Assembly: GCA_019459485.1 (NCBI GenBank)
Contig: JAIBEZ010000022.1
Coordinates: 80,142-144,141 of the forward strand
Length of the DNA stretch: 64,000 bases
Direction: 5' to 3'
DNA from: Prolixibacteraceae bacterium
GTDB taxonomy: Bacteria; Bacteroidota; Bacteroidia; Bacteroidales; Prolixibacteraceae
Position numbers and translations under genes: made by a program. Below are positions 25,529 through 35,153 of this stretch, piece by piece. The first letter of the stretch is position 1. Each line of letters begins with the position of its first letter. The notes under the pieces were generated by a model. The model saw nothing but the letters and a program-made list of their open reading frames with translations. It did no database searches and had not been told where the DNA came from.

Positions 25529-26104
25529 ATGAACTCAACGCTGATTTTCGTAATTGTTATCGCTTTAATTCTTCTCCTTGTATTTGTTTCAGTTTTCAAC
25601 AGCCTGACCAATAAAAAGAACCAGGTAACCAATGCTTTTGGAACCATCGATGTTCAACTAAAAAATCGTTACGACCTGATTCCCAATTTGGTTGCAACCG
25701 TTCAGCAATATGCAACCCATGAAAAAGAGCTGCTGACAAAAATTACAGAATTACGCTCCAAGGCACTTAAGCATGATCTCGCTCCTGAAGACCGCGTTAA
25801 CCTTGATAACCAGATATCTTCAGCTCTTTCAGGATTGATGGTTGCAGTTGAAAATTATCCCGACCTGAAAGCGAGCCAGAACTTTATTGACCTGCAACGG
25901 TCGCTGAACGAAGTTGAATCGCAGATTGCCGCGGCCCGCCGGGCTTATAATGCTGCCGTAACCGATTTCAACAATGCCATCGAAATGTTTCCGGGAAACC
26001 TGCTGGCCGGGATGATGCTCCTGAAAACCAAACAAGTATTTACAGCCACTGAAACCGAACGGGAAAATGTGAACGTTAAGAATCTTTTTCAGTCTCAAAT
26101 TTAG
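25529..26104 (+). CDS. lemA: LemA family protein
   Basis: A 191-residue protein with one N-terminal membrane helix (about 4-24; LIFVIVIALILLLVFVSVF) followed by a long helical domain. Family landmarks are NQVTNAFGTIDVQLKNRYDLIPNLVATVQQYATHE, the segment LMVAVENYPDLKASQNFIDLQRSLNEVESQIAAARRAYN, and the near-C-terminal VTDFNNAIEMFPGNLLA. LemA proteins are widespread membrane-anchored proteins of unclear function. The gene is 6 bp from a DUF3137 membrane protein, a recurring pairing, so the two probably act together. Confidence 0.95.
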   Translation: MNSTLIFVIVIALILLLVFVSVFNSLTNKKNQVTNAFGTIDVQLKNRYDLIPNLVATVQQYATHEKELLTKITELRSKALKHDLAPEDRVNLDNQISSALSGLMVAVENYPDLKASQNFIDLQRSLNEVESQIAAARRAYNAAVTDFNNAIEMFPGNLLAGMMLLKTKQVFTATETERENVNVKNLFQSQI

Positions 26105-26110
26105 CTTCAG

Positions 26111-27085
26111 ATGGCATCGGAAAACGAATTAAAACTGCTTTACGAAAATCAGTTAAAAGAAAAACTGAGCGCGCTTGAATCGACCCGCAAAAAGATTCTA
26201 AACAGATATCTGCTTACCTTCCTGTTTTTGGCAGGCCTGACAGCAGGAATCTTTTTTCTGGTTAGTCTGAATCCTCATGAAGCATTGATTATTATATCAA
26301 TTCTGGGTTCTGTCGCATTTTTGATCTGGTTCATTTATGAAACCGGGAAAATAAACAGGAAATACCGCGAAACATTCAAGTCGGGCGTGGTGGCCGAAGT
26401 TGTTAAATTGATTAATCCTGAATGGCAATACCTGTACGATCATTGCATGAGTCAGGAATCGTATCAGCAAAGCGGTTTATTTCCGCAACACTATGACCGC
26501 TATGAAGGGGACGACTTTGTTACCGGCCAGATTGAAAAAACAGATTTTCAGTTTTCCGAACTTCATACACAATACAAACAGGTTACTTACGGACCGAAAG
26601 TACAGCGCAGAGAACATTGGGTGACCATTTTCAGGGGAGTATTTCTTCATGCCGATTTTAACAAAAACTTTTCAGGAATAACTTATGTACTTCCTGATAC
26701 TGCGGAAAGACTGCTTGGAAAATTTGGGCAGAGCCTGCAAAAAATGAGCGGCAGGGGAGAATTGGTTCAGCTTGAAAATCCAGAATTCGAAAAGCTATTT
26801 GTGGTTTATAGTTCCGATCAGGTTGAATCGCGGTACATCCTCACTCCAACAATTATGGAAGCGATGGTCAATCTTTACAATCGTTTTGGAGGGGAAATAT
26901 ATTTTTCGTTTGTTGGCTCGCGTGTTTATTTTGCAAACAGTATCAACGAAGCGCTTTTTGAACCCAACATTTTCCGTTCGGGAGTTAATTTCAGCGATAT
27001 GAAAGAAATGTACGACTTGTTTGAAATGATTTCGGTTCTTGTAAACGAGTTAAACCTGAATACGCGAATCTGGACGAAGAATTAG
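26111..27085 (+). CDS. DUF3137 domain membrane protein
   Basis: A 324-residue protein with two adjacent membrane helices (about 32-54 and 58-80) and a cytoplasmic C-terminal domain of the DUF3137 type. Motifs include SGLFPQHYDRYEGDDFVTGQIEKTDFQFSEL, VFRGVFLHADFNKNF-like sequence, and LTPTIMEAMVNLYNRFGGEIYFSFVGSRVYFAN. Function is unknown. It is cotranscribed with lemA (6 bp gap), which suggests a shared membrane-associated role. It is followed by a palindromic intergenic repeat before the convergent rimM gene. Confidence 0.88.
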   Translation: MASENELKLLYENQLKEKLSALESTRKKILNRYLLTFLFLAGLTAGIFFLVSLNPHEALIIISILGSVAFLIWFIYETGKINRKYRETFKSGVVAEVVKLINPEWQYLYDHCMSQESYQQSGLFPQHYDRYEGDDFVTGQIEKTDFQFSELHTQYKQVTYGPKVQRREHWVTIFRGVFLHADFNKNFSGITYVLPDTAERLLGKFGQSLQKMSGRGELVQLENPEFEKLFVVYSSDQVESRYILTPTIMEAMVNLYNRFGGEIYFSFVGSRVYFANSINEALFEPNIFRSGVNFSDMKEMYDLFEMISVLVNELNLNTRIWTKN

Positions 27086-27145
27086 CAGAACAGAGCCAAA
27101 TATTCGTTGATAATTAAAAGTTTATCTGAAAACAGATGGTCATTG

Positions 27146-27205
27146 GTTGTCATTTATGGTCATTCGTAGTAAAAAGGTACCAACAATTAAATGACTATGA
27201 ATGAC
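27146..27205. repeat. Palindromic intergenic element with the 16-mer also found at 5403
   Basis: GTTGTCATTTATGGTC (27146-27161) is identical to 5403-5418. It is followed by an imperfect complement (ATGACTATGAATGACTAC, about 27190-27207) that pairs with G-U matches. It lies between the convergent DUF3137 and rimM genes and could serve both 3' ends. Confidence 0.6.
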
Positions 27206-27220
27206 TACAAATTTCCTGAC

Positions 27221-27760
27221 TCAATCCTCGTCCAGATCAAACAAGCCTTCCGGAATTCGGAGTTCGATTTCATGTTTGTCTTCGTCTAAGCTCACAATCA
27301 GTTCTTCGTTGAGTGGGACAAGCGCTTCCTTCCCCTGATAGTCAACCAAAAGCAACATGTTTCCGGCGTAATCGTGAACTTCCTTAATTTCACCAATCAG
27401 CCCGAGCGTTTCGTCGAACAGTTGATATCCGACCAATGCATGAGGGCTCATTTCGTCGTCAGACTCGATGACATCCTCTTTGTTTACAAAGACTGACAAT
27501 CCGCAAAGGGCTTTGGCTTTTGCATCGGTATCTACCCAATCGAGTTGTGTAATAACCGATTCAGATGATTTGAATCGTAGTCCTTCTTCAGCAATAAAGA
27601 ATGGAACAAGTAAATTGTCGATCTCCAGAAAAAGGGCCGGATATTCCTCGAGTGTTTCGTAGTATTCTTCCTGAAAGCGGATGACGAGTTCACCGTTGAT
27701 GCCATGCGGTTTCTGCACATAGCCCACTTTTACGCAATTGTTTTTCGGTATGGTTTCCAT
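27221..27760 (-). CDS. rimM: Ribosome maturation factor RimM
   Basis: A 179-residue 16S rRNA processing protein. The N-terminal RimM barrel starts with VKVGYVQKPHGINGELVIRF. The C-terminal PRC-barrel domain includes ALVGYQLFDETLGLIGEIKEVHDYAGNMLLLVDYQGKEALVPLNEELIVSLD. RimM binds ribosomal protein S19 and helps 30S head assembly. It follows rpsP on the same strand, an order common in Bacteroidota, but a strong hairpin terminator sits between the two genes, so rimM may depend on read-through or its own promoter. Confidence 0.96.
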   Translation of the reverse strand: METIPKNNCVKVGYVQKPHGINGELVIRFQEEYYETLEEYPALFLEIDNLLVPFFIAEEGLRFKSSESVITQLDWVDTDAKAKALCGLSVFVNKEDVIESDDEMSPHALVGYQLFDETLGLIGEIKEVHDYAGNMLLLVDYQGKEALVPLNEELIVSLDEDKHEIELRIPEGLFDLDED

Positions 27761-27774
27761 AGTTGTAAAAATAG

Positions 27775-27804
27775 AAAAAAGCGACAGATTTCTCTATCGC
27801 TTTT
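27775..27804 (-). terminator. Intrinsic terminator between rpsP and rimM
   Basis: On the minus strand AAAAGCGATAGA pairs with TCTGTCGCTTTT around a GAAA tetraloop (one U-G pair) and is followed by further T residues. It is 50 bp after the rpsP stop codon. Confidence 0.8.
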
Positions 27805-27853
27805 ATAAGTTGTCTGTTTTATTCCGAAGTTTAAAACAGGATTTGGTCAAAAA

Positions 27854-28408
27854 TTAACCTTCAGTTTCTTCAGGAGCAGCTTCTTCGGCTACTTCTTCAG
27901 CAACTGGTGCAGGTGCAGGTGCGGCGGCAGCTTTTGCAGCGGCAGCAGCATCAGCATTGCGTTTTGCAATTGCGTTCAATCTTTCAGCGTTCTTTTTGGT
28001 TTCTGCTTCGAGCTGAGCTTTACGCGAAGACTCTGAATTTGAAACCAATCCATCTTTTTTAGCCTGAACTTTATTCGCTTTTTCGGTTACCCAAGCATCG
28101 AATTTGGTTTCAGCTTCTTCAGCAGTGAAAGCGCCTTTGGCGACACCACCTAAAAGATGTTTTTTGTACATTACTCCTTTGTAAGATAAAATAGCTCTTA
28201 CTGTGTCGGTTGGTTGAGCACCTTTGGCAAGCCAGTCAATGGCTTTATCAAAATCGAGTTCAATAGTAGCAGGATTTGTATTTGGATTGTACGATCCAAT
28301 ACGTTCAATATTACTACCATCCCGTGGTGCCCTGCTATCAGCTATCACAATGTGATAGTAAGCATACCGTTTGCGACCATGTCGCTGCAATCTGATTTTT
28401 GCTGGCAT
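27854..28408 (-). CDS. rpsP: 30S ribosomal protein S16 with Ala-rich C-terminal extension
   Basis: A 184-residue protein. The first 80 or so residues are S16 ([64 protein letters not shown]). The rest is a lysine- and then Ala/Pro/Glu-rich tail ([22 protein letters not shown]) roughly doubling the size of a typical S16. Such extensions are usual in Bacteroidota. S16 binds 16S rRNA in the 30S body. A promoter is seen upstream and a strong terminator downstream. Confidence 0.96.
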   Translation of the reverse strand: MPAKIRLQRHGRKRYAYYHIVIADSRAPRDGSNIERIGSYNPNTNPATIELDFDKAIDWLAKGAQPTDTVRAILSYKGVMYKKHLLGGVAKGAFTAEEAETKFDAWVTEKANKVQAKKDGLVSNSESSRKAQLEAETKKNAERLNAIAKRNADAAAAAKAAAAPAPAPVAEEVAEEAAPEETEG

Positions 28409-28453
28409 TTTGCTTAAATTTAAATGATAAACAGTGATTTAAAAATTGTGGCG

Positions 28454-28483
28454 CAAAGTTAAAACATTAATCCTGAAATCAAA
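28454..28483 (-). promoter_or_regulatory. Promoter of rpsP
   Basis: On the minus strand TTTG (28483-28480), an 18-bp spacer, and TAACTTTG (28461-28454) closely fit the Bacteroidota consensus. It lies 46 bp upstream of the rpsP ATG. Confidence 0.6.
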
Positions 28484-28575
28484 ATGGAGTTTTGAAATAA
28501 ATCCGAGAGAATCTGCACCTCGCATTTTTATCCGTTTTATTTCTACTTTTACTGAGTCGCTGATCAATTTTTAAA

Positions 28576-31500
28576 ATGCTTAAAAAGTGCATTCTTCCGG
28601 TACTCTTTTTCCTGATTTCTCTCCCGTTATTCGCAGAATTCAGAACGAATGTACATTCCATTTCACGTCGTGAAGGTTTATCGAACGGTGCGGTAAATAC
28701 GATTGCGAAGGATGCGGATGGATACATCTGGTTCGGAACCTGGAATGGTCTTAACCGGTTTGACGGCAATGACATGACAACTTATCTGCCCGGAATTAAT
28801 TCCTATTCCATACACAACCATGTTGTCCGCGAATTGTACCCCACAGCTTCGGGCCCAATCTGGATGCTTACCAACAAAGGAGTGGGTTTGTACGACAATG
28901 TCCACGACCGTTTTACCAACTATTTCACGAATGAGTCAGAACAGCTCAACTACGAAAATGACATTTCTATCAGTCACTCTGACAAATACGGAACACTGGT
29001 TTCCGTGTTCGGAAGAGGAATTTTCAGTTATGACAGCATTTCCGGTGAATTCAGGAATATTATTTTTGAAGAGACTTCGAAAGCGATTTCCCTTGGCATA
29101 AAATGGGTTCAATGGCTGGGCGACTGTGCTTACTTCATTTCAGAAAATGGCCGGCTGATTTTAATGAATGGCAACCACCTTCAGGAGATTATGCCGCTGC
29201 CTCTCAGTGAAACCCTGACATCATCCAATTCATTCCTCATCAACAACCGTCCTTTCCTGATGCTGACACAACGTTCAGGAATGGCCATCCTAATTGATAT
29301 AGATGCGAAAGAAATTCAGCAGCTATCGATTCCTGATGATATTATTACTTCATTTTCCAGTTCGAAAAATAAGGAACAACTTTGGGCAGGCACTGAAAAA
29401 GGCAAGATATACAGTTTCAACTTGCTTACACGCAAATTTGAAGTGCTTGACCAGCTCTCAACGCTGTTTATTAATAATCCAATTACTACCCGGATATTGT
29501 GTATTTACGAAACTGAACCCGGTATTTTGTGGATAGGAACTGACGGAAACGCCGTATATACACTGAAGTTAACTGAATTCCCGAGTAAGAGCCTGTCATC
29601 GGATCAGCTGGCATATCCCACCGTTAGAAGCATACATGTTACCCGCAAGGGCGATGTTCTGATCGGCACCAAAGGTGGTGGCATCGATATTTTCAACAAT
29701 AAAGGCGCTCACATTACTTCAATTTCTGTAAAAAACGGACTGAACAACAATTCAGTACTTTCATTTCACGAACTTAACGATGGTTCGATATGGGTTGGCA
29801 CTGATGGATTTGGCATTGATATTATTTCGCCGGATTATAAATCCATCCGCAATTTTCCATCCGACTTTAAAAGTATGAATACATTGAGTTTCGCTTCTGT
29901 ATACCGGATACTAGCAGGAAACGATCAGAGGATTTACCTTGGAACGAGCGGTTATGGAGTAATTATAGTTGAACTCGATTCCAAGGGAATTTTGCCGTTA
30001 AGCTGCGAACAATTAATTCTCGAAAAAAATATTACTTCAGCCGGACTGCAAAAACAAATTGTTTATGCCCTTGCCGAAGAAAAGCCCGGCATCATCTGGA
30101 TCGGGTCGCGCGGAGCCGGGGTTTTCAGGTACAATACCATTACAAAAAGAGTCATTGCTCAGTACAATACCGCAACGCACCCCAATCAAATCAGGAATGA
30201 TGATATCCTTTCATTATTTACTGACCGGAACGGCCAGATCTGGGCCGGAAGTAGTTATGGTATTTTTAGTTTCGTGCCTGTTGACGCCGACTCTGTAATT
30301 ATTGCCGGTTTAAATATTCAAACCGATCTGTCAACTGCCAGTATTCACACGATTCAACCCGGCAGCCCCGGGGATTTGTGGGTTACGACCAATGAAGGTC
30401 TCTCATTAATAAATATCATCAGTTGGAACGTTAAAAGTTTCAATGTAAACGATGGACTGATTAATTTTGAATACAGCGACGGCGCATCGTTTTTTGATAA
30501 AAATACAGACAAGCTTTATGTCGGGGGCACGATGGGGGTGGATATTATCCAGACCAAAGAGATTAAATTTTCCTCCTATTTTCCTCCCATAGCGATCAAC
30601 CATCTTTATATCCGAAACCAATTGATTGAACCCGGGAAGGAAAGTGTATTGACAATCGGTATTAACTACCAGCAAAACCTGAAGTTAAAGTACAATCAAA
30701 ATACCATCTCGTTTCATGTCGCGCCTCTCGCATACTGGGGTCGCGAACGGCATAAAATTTCATACCGGCTTATAAACTTCGATAATGAATGGACGACCAA
30801 TCCTCAAAATCAGCCAATTAATTTTGCCAATCTGGAACCGGGAAATTACAAGCTCCAGATCAGGGTGAGCGATGAGAATGGCATCTGGTCGAAACGAATC
30901 AGGGAAATCAGCATGGTTATTGATCCCCCATTCTGGCTAACAGCATGGGCAATTGCTGGGTATATTTTGGTTTTCATCGGTATCCAGCTTATGATATTCG
31001 TAGTTTACCGCCGGCGTGCGATCCGGAAGAAAGAAGCCGCATTGCAGGAATTCAAAATGAAACAAGAGGAAGAATTGCACAATTACAAAATTGAGTTCTT
31101 TACCAACGTGGCCCATGAGTTTCGCACTCCGCTGACAATTATCACTTCACACTTACATACATTACTTGATGATACGCAGCTGGCGCTTGAAAATCCCCGC
31201 CTGTTAAAAGTATTCAACAACAGTATTAAACTTCAGAAACTGGTGGTTGAAATTATGCAGTTCAGGAAGTTGGAAAAGGGAAAAGAACCTTTGAATATTC
31301 AGCGGACAAATCCGGTTGAACTTATAAAAGAAGTTGTTTCAGATCTGGATTTGCTCGCACAGCAAAGAACCATTTCTATGGAGGTGATTGCGCCCGAAAC
31401 TGAGATTTGTATCATGACCGATGCAGATAAGTTTCAGCGGATATTTACCAACCTGATCTCAAATTCAGTCAAATACAACAACCCGGGTGGATTTGTAAAA

Positions 31501-32649
31501 ATCAACGTTAATTTTGAAAAACAACTACTTACAATCGAGGTAGAAGACAATGGCGTTGGTATTAAATCGGAATATTTTCAGAAAATATTTGAACCTTTTG
31601 GAGTTTCTTCAGCAAATAAAAAAGGAAGTTTTCCGGGATATCTGTCAACCGGAATGGGGCTGGCGGTTACAAAAGGACTGATAGAATTACTGAAAGGAAC
31701 CATTCAGTTTGAAAGTATTCCGGGAGAAGGAACAAAGTTTACCTGTATTTTTCCTGATGTGCACCAGCTAAGTTCGGATGAATTGCTCAATGATACTGCA
31801 AATAAACTGATCGGAATCGACTATATCAAAGAGCCAACTCATGAAAATATTTTGGAAAATCCGGAACTTATAGCTGGAAAGCCATTGATTCTGCTGGTCG
31901 ATGATGATCCCGAAATTCTGGTTTTGCTAAGGGATTTTCTTCAGCTTGATTATAACATCCAATTTGCCACCAATGGACTTGATGCTTATAACAAGGTATT
32001 GACCGAAAAACCTGATTTAATTGTTTCGGATGTTATGATGCCCGAAATGGATGGTGTTGAACTGTGCGCAAAACTTCGTGAGAACTTTGATACGAGCCAT
32101 CTGCCACTGATCCTGCTCACAGCAAAAGCTGAAATTGAAGACCGGATTGCCGGATTGAAAGCCGGAGCCGATTCGTACATACCCAAACCATTTCACCCCG
32201 AACATCTTAAAATTCGTATCGAAAAACTCCTGCACCTTTGGTCAGGAATGAAGAACCGCTTCAGCCATCCGGATGAGAATCCGGCACTTGAAAAGGAAAT
32301 CACGGATCCGTTTTTCCATAAAATGATCGGTTGTATCGATGAAAACCTTGACGATGAATCATTCTCGTCTGAAAAGTTATGCGATAAACTTGCGATCAGT
32401 AAATCTTCGCTTTACAACAAAACCAAATCGTTGCTCAATACCACTCCAAACAGCCTGATCAATCAGCGAAGGCTAAGCAAAGCGTCAATCCTCCTCAAAT
32501 CGACCAACTTATCGGTTAGCGAAATTATCGACCAAACCGGATTTGCAAGCCGCACTTATTTCTATGATCTGTTCAGCAAGGCTTATGATTGTTCTCCTTC
32601 AGACTACAGGAAAGGTCAGACCGTAAAATCAGCTACCGAAAAAACCTGA
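28576..32649 (+). CDS. Propeller-type hybrid two-component system regulator (second PUL)
   Basis: A 1357-residue one-chain sensor and transcription factor. It has a signal peptide (about 1-21); two periplasmic propellers built of regulator repeats (DGYIWFGTWNGLNRFDG, GSIWVGTDGFGIDII, GIIWIGSRGAGVFRY, GQIWAGSSYGIFSF) to about residue 660; a Y_Y_Y domain (about 700-780); and a membrane helix at about 787-809. A HisKA domain carries His847 in FTNVAHEFRTPL, followed by HATPase (NLISNSVKYNNPGG, VEDNGVGIKSE). A receiver has Asp1152 in DVMMPEMDG, and a C-terminal AraC HTH ends the chain. Such regulators bind a breakdown oligosaccharide in the periplasm and switch on the adjacent locus, here the GH130/SusCD genes that follow directly. 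Confidence 0.95.
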   Translation: MLKKCILPVLFFLISLPLFAEFRTNVHSISRREGLSNGAVNTIAKDADGYIWFGTWNGLNRFDGNDMTTYLPGINSYSIHNHVVRELYPTASGPIWMLTNKGVGLYDNVHDRFTNYFTNESEQLNYENDISISHSDKYGTLVSVFGRGIFSYDSISGEFRNIIFEETSKAISLGIKWVQWLGDCAYFISENGRLILMNGNHLQEIMPLPLSETLTSSNSFLINNRPFLMLTQRSGMAILIDIDAKEIQQLSIPDDIITSFSSSKNKEQLWAGTEKGKIYSFNLLTRKFEVLDQLSTLFINNPITTRILCIYETEPGILWIGTDGNAVYTLKLTEFPSKSLSSDQLAYPTVRSIHVTRKGDVLIGTKGGGIDIFNNKGAHITSISVKNGLNNNSVLSFHELNDGSIWVGTDGFGIDIISPDYKSIRNFPSDFKSMNTLSFASVYRILAGNDQRIYLGTSGYGVIIVELDSKGILPLSCEQLILEKNITSAGLQKQIVYALAEEKPGIIWIGSRGAGVFRYNTITKRVIAQYNTATHPNQIRNDDILSLFTDRNGQIWAGSSYGIFSFVPVDADSVIIAGLNIQTDLSTASIHTIQPGSPGDLWVTTNEGLSLINIISWNVKSFNVNDGLINFEYSDGASFFDKNTDKLYVGGTMGVDIIQTKEIKFSSYFPPIAINHLYIRNQLIEPGKESVLTIGINYQQNLKLKYNQNTISFHVAPLAYWGRERHKISYRLINFDNEWTTNPQNQPINFANLEPGNYKLQIRVSDENGIWSKRIREISMVIDPPFWLTAWAIAGYILVFIGIQLMIFVVYRRRAIRKKEAALQEFKMKQEEELHNYKIEFFTNVAHEFRTPLTIITSHLHTLLDDTQLALENPRLLKVFNNSIKLQKLVVEIMQFRKLEKGKEPLNIQRTNPVELIKEVVSDLDLLAQQRTISMEVIAPETEICIMTDADKFQRIFTNLISNSVKYNNPGGFVKINVNFEKQLLTIEVEDNGVGIKSEYFQKIFEPFGVSSANKKGSFPGYLSTGMGLAVTKGLIELLKGTIQFESIPGEGTKFTCIFPDVHQLSSDELLNDTANKLIGIDYIKEPTHENILENPELIAGKPLILLVDDDPEILVLLRDFLQLDYNIQFATNGLDAYNKVLTEKPDLIVSDVMMPEMDGVELCAKLRENFDTSHLPLILLTAKAEIEDRIAGLKAGADSYIPKPFHPEHLKIRIEKLLHLWSGMKNRFSHPDENPALEKEITDPFFHKMIGCIDENLDDESFSSEKLCDKLAISKSSLYNKTKSLLNTTPNSLINQRRLSKASILLKSTNLSVSEIIDQTGFASRTYFYDLFSKAYDCSPSDYRKGQTVKSATEKT

Positions 32650-32803
32650 TTTACTCAGAAACAATTCTCAAATTCAGAAAAAATTACCTCCGAAAGGATA
32701 TGTTTTTCCTGAAACCCAGCGATTTCTTCAAAATTTACACGCATTTGTACTATACCGGACAAGATCGGGAACGGGGCGGACACAGGTTCAGTTCATTGGA
32801 TCG

Positions 32804-32811
32804 TAGCTTTG
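32804..32811 (+). promoter_or_regulatory. -7 element upstream of the GH130 gene
   Basis: TAGCTTTG matches TAnnTTTG exactly and lies 24 bp before the preferred GH130 ATG. No -33 TTTG is at the right distance, as expected for an activator-dependent promoter. It supports the 32835 start. Confidence 0.45.
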
Positions 32812-32834
32812 TTGCAACTATAACAAAACTACCA

Positions 32835-33878
32835 ATGGATATTGCACAACGATTCCCCCGGAACCCGCTGATTCGTCCTGCCGATCTGAAACCCGGCATT
32901 GAAGGAATGGAAATTCTCTGCCTGTTAAACCCGGGCGTTTTTCAATTCGAAGGTAAAATCTGGTTGCTTCTTCGCGTTGCCGAAAGACCTAAACAGATTG
33001 AAGGCAAAATCAGTTTCCCTGTATATAATAGTAAAGGAAATATCGAAATTCTCAGTTTCGACACCAATGATCCTGATCTGGATGCGTCAGATCCGCGGGT
33101 AATTAATTACAAGAAGAAAGATTATCTGACGACTCTTTCATACCTGCGATTGGTTTGCAGCGACGACGGAATTCATTTCTCGGAACCCGATGGTTATCCT
33201 CCCATTTTTGGCAAAGGCGAACTCGAAACTTTTGGCATTGAAGACTGCCGCGTGGCCACTATGGAAGATGGTTTCAGCCTTACTTTTACCGAAGTATCTG
33301 AGTTTGGAGTTGGAGTTGGGCTTATCCGCACCAAAGACTGGAAGAACTTCGATCGCAAAGGGATGATTTTTCCGCCTCACAACAAGGATTGTGCGCTCTT
33401 CGAAGAAAAAATAAACGGAAAATATTACGCACTGCACCGCCCAAGCAGCCCTGAACTGGGTGGAAACTACATCTGGCTGGCCGAATCGCCCGACCTGATT
33501 CACTGGGGGCAACACAAATGCATAGCTACCGTGCGACCTGACAGTTGGGATTCGAAACGTGTCGGAGCTGGTGGCGCGCCTATCAGGACAGAAAAAGGCT
33601 GGCTTGAAATTTATCACGGCGCCAACAGCGATCACCGCTATTGCCTGGGAGCCTTGTTGCTCGACATCAACGATCCTTCAAAAGTACTTGCCCGCAGCGT
33701 TGAGCCCATTATGGAACCGATTGAAACCTACGAGCAAACCGGATTTTTCGGGAATGTGGTATTTACCAACGGCCATTATGTGAAAGGCGACGATATTTTC
33801 ATGTACTACGGTGCAAGCGATGAAGTGATTTGTGGCGCCAAACTCTCTATATCAAAAATACTTTCAACGCTCATTTAA
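32835..33878 (+). CDS. GH130 family glycoside phosphorylase/hydrolase (beta-mannoside type)
   Basis: A 347-residue cytoplasmic or periplasmic enzyme without a signal peptide, using the ATG at 32835. The frame stays open upstream to 32589, but that part does not look like GH130. The five-bladed propeller of family 130 is clear: FPRNPLIRPADLKP, LLNPGVFQFEGKIWLLLRVAER, TFGIEDCRVATMEDGFSLTFT (the Asp is a candidate catalytic acid), HNKDCALFEEKINGKYYALHRPSS, and GAGGAPIRTEKGWLEIYHGA. GH130 members phosphorolyse or hydrolyse beta-mannosides (beta-1,4-Man-Glc, Man-GlcNAc, beta-1,2-mannan). The subfamily cannot be fixed by eye. It is followed after 15 bp by an MFS gene, a common GH130 neighbour. Confidence 0.9.
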   Translation: MDIAQRFPRNPLIRPADLKPGIEGMEILCLLNPGVFQFEGKIWLLLRVAERPKQIEGKISFPVYNSKGNIEILSFDTNDPDLDASDPRVINYKKKDYLTTLSYLRLVCSDDGIHFSEPDGYPPIFGKGELETFGIEDCRVATMEDGFSLTFTEVSEFGVGVGLIRTKDWKNFDRKGMIFPPHNKDCALFEEKINGKYYALHRPSSPELGGNYIWLAESPDLIHWGQHKCIATVRPDSWDSKRVGAGGAPIRTEKGWLEIYHGANSDHRYCLGALLLDINDPSKVLARSVEPIMEPIETYEQTGFFGNVVFTNGHYVKGDDIFMYYGASDEVICGAKLSISKILSTLI

Positions 33879-33893
33879 CAGCAAATTCCTGCA

Positions 33894-35153
33894 ATGATAG
33901 CAAAACTGACTGCCGAGTTTCGTTTTTTCCTCTCAATGCCGCACAATATGCGTGTACTGCTGATTACCAATATGCTGTATGCTTTGGTATTGCCGGTTGT
34001 CGAGATATTTATGGCTGCCTACATCATGCGCTATTTTGCCGATACCAGTTATGTGGCCATTTTTCAGGTTGCTATGTACACGGGCATCATCATCACTTCG
34101 CTGACAAACGGATTTTTGCTGAAGAGTTTCAAAGTTGCACATCTGTACAGTTTTGGTATTCTGTTGAGTGGCGTGTCGATGGTGGCAATGATGTTTGTAA
34201 AAGACATTAAACTGTTTGGACTGATCGTTTCAGGAACCATGATTGGCGCATCTGCCGGATTTTTCTGGACCAACCGCTACCTGATGGCGTTAAACACCAC
34301 CCGGGATGAAAACCGAAATTACTTTTTCGGGCTTGAATCGTTCTTCTTCACCATCGCTAACATTACCATTCCATTGGCCATAGGCGCTTTGCTGGCCTCT
34401 ATCGACGGGATGAAGATACTCGGAATTGTATTCGACATTTATAAAGGCTACCAAATTGTAACAATCTTTGTTTTTGTGATCACCATACTGGCCGTTATTT
34501 CACTGGCCCGTGGCAAATTCGAAAATCCGGTTCAGAAAGACTTTCTCTATTTTCGCTTCGATCGCCTTTGGAACAAACAGATTTTACTTGCATTCCTGAA
34601 AGGACTTGTTCAGGGATTTCTGGTAACTGCACCAGCCATGCTAATCATGAAATATGTGGGTCAGGAAGGTTCGCTTGGCCTCATTCAGGGAATCAGCGGC
34701 GGATTGACTGCCATTCTGATTTATCTGCTGGGTCGGTTTGCCAAGCCGAAACACCGTATTCTCATTTTCGGATTCGGAATTACACTTTTCCTGATCGGAA
34801 CTGTTGTTAACGGCATCGAGCTATCCATGTTCGGAGTAATGGTATTTGTACTGTGCAAGGTGTTTTTTCAGCCATTGCACGATCTGGCTTATTATCCGAT
34901 TATGATGAAGGTGATTGATGTGGTTTCGAAACGCGAAAACCGCAATCAGTACGCCTATATCCTCAACCACGAGTTTGGCCTTTATGCCGGTAGGGTTGGC
35001 GGACTGGGATTATTCATTTTCCTCGCATTTTACGTTTCAGAAAGCTTTGCACTGCGCTACTCGCTAATTATCGTGGCAGTGCTTCAAATGCTCTCTATCC
35101 CTCTAGCTAAAAACATCATGAAAGATTCATATACTGAACCTGAAACCAAATGA
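33894..35153 (+). CDS. MFS transporter, probable oligosaccharide importer
   Basis: A 419-residue inner-membrane protein with about twelve hydrophobic helices and an MFS-like layout. It begins with a short N-terminal cytoplasmic segment (LTAEFRFFLSMPHNMRVLLITNMLYALVLP). It does not carry the sugar-porter signatures seen in the fructan-locus transporter. Residues such as GASAGFFWTNRYLMALNTTRDENRNYFFGLESFFF are typical of MFS proteins found beside GH130 genes. It probably moves a mannoside or related oligosaccharide to the cytoplasm for the GH130 enzyme. Its stop overlaps the start of the next gene by 4 bp (ATGA), so translation is coupled. Confidence 0.88.
   Translation: MIAKLTAEFRFFLSMPHNMRVLLITNMLYALVLPVVEIFMAAYIMRYFADTSYVAIFQVAMYTGIIITSLTNGFLLKSFKVAHLYSFGILLSGVSMVAMMFVKDIKLFGLIVSGTMIGASAGFFWTNRYLMALNTTRDENRNYFFGLESFFFTIANITIPLAIGALLASIDGMKILGIVFDIYKGYQIVTIFVFVITILAVISLARGKFENPVQKDFLYFRFDRLWNKQILLAFLKGLVQGFLVTAPAMLIMKYVGQEGSLGLIQGISGGLTAILIYLLGRFAKPKHRILIFGFGITLFLIGTVVNGIELSMFGVMVFVLCKVFFQPLHDLAYYPIMMKVIDVVSKRENRNQYAYILNHEFGLYAGRVGGLGLFIFLAFYVSESFALRYSLIIVAVLQMLSIPLAKNIMKDSYTEPETK

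Noticed and set aside
32589..32834. Upstream extension of the GH130 frame into the sensor gene
   Set aside because: The extension lacks GH130 features, overlaps the sensor gene, and spans a -7 promoter element. The ATG at 32835 gives the expected N-terminus.
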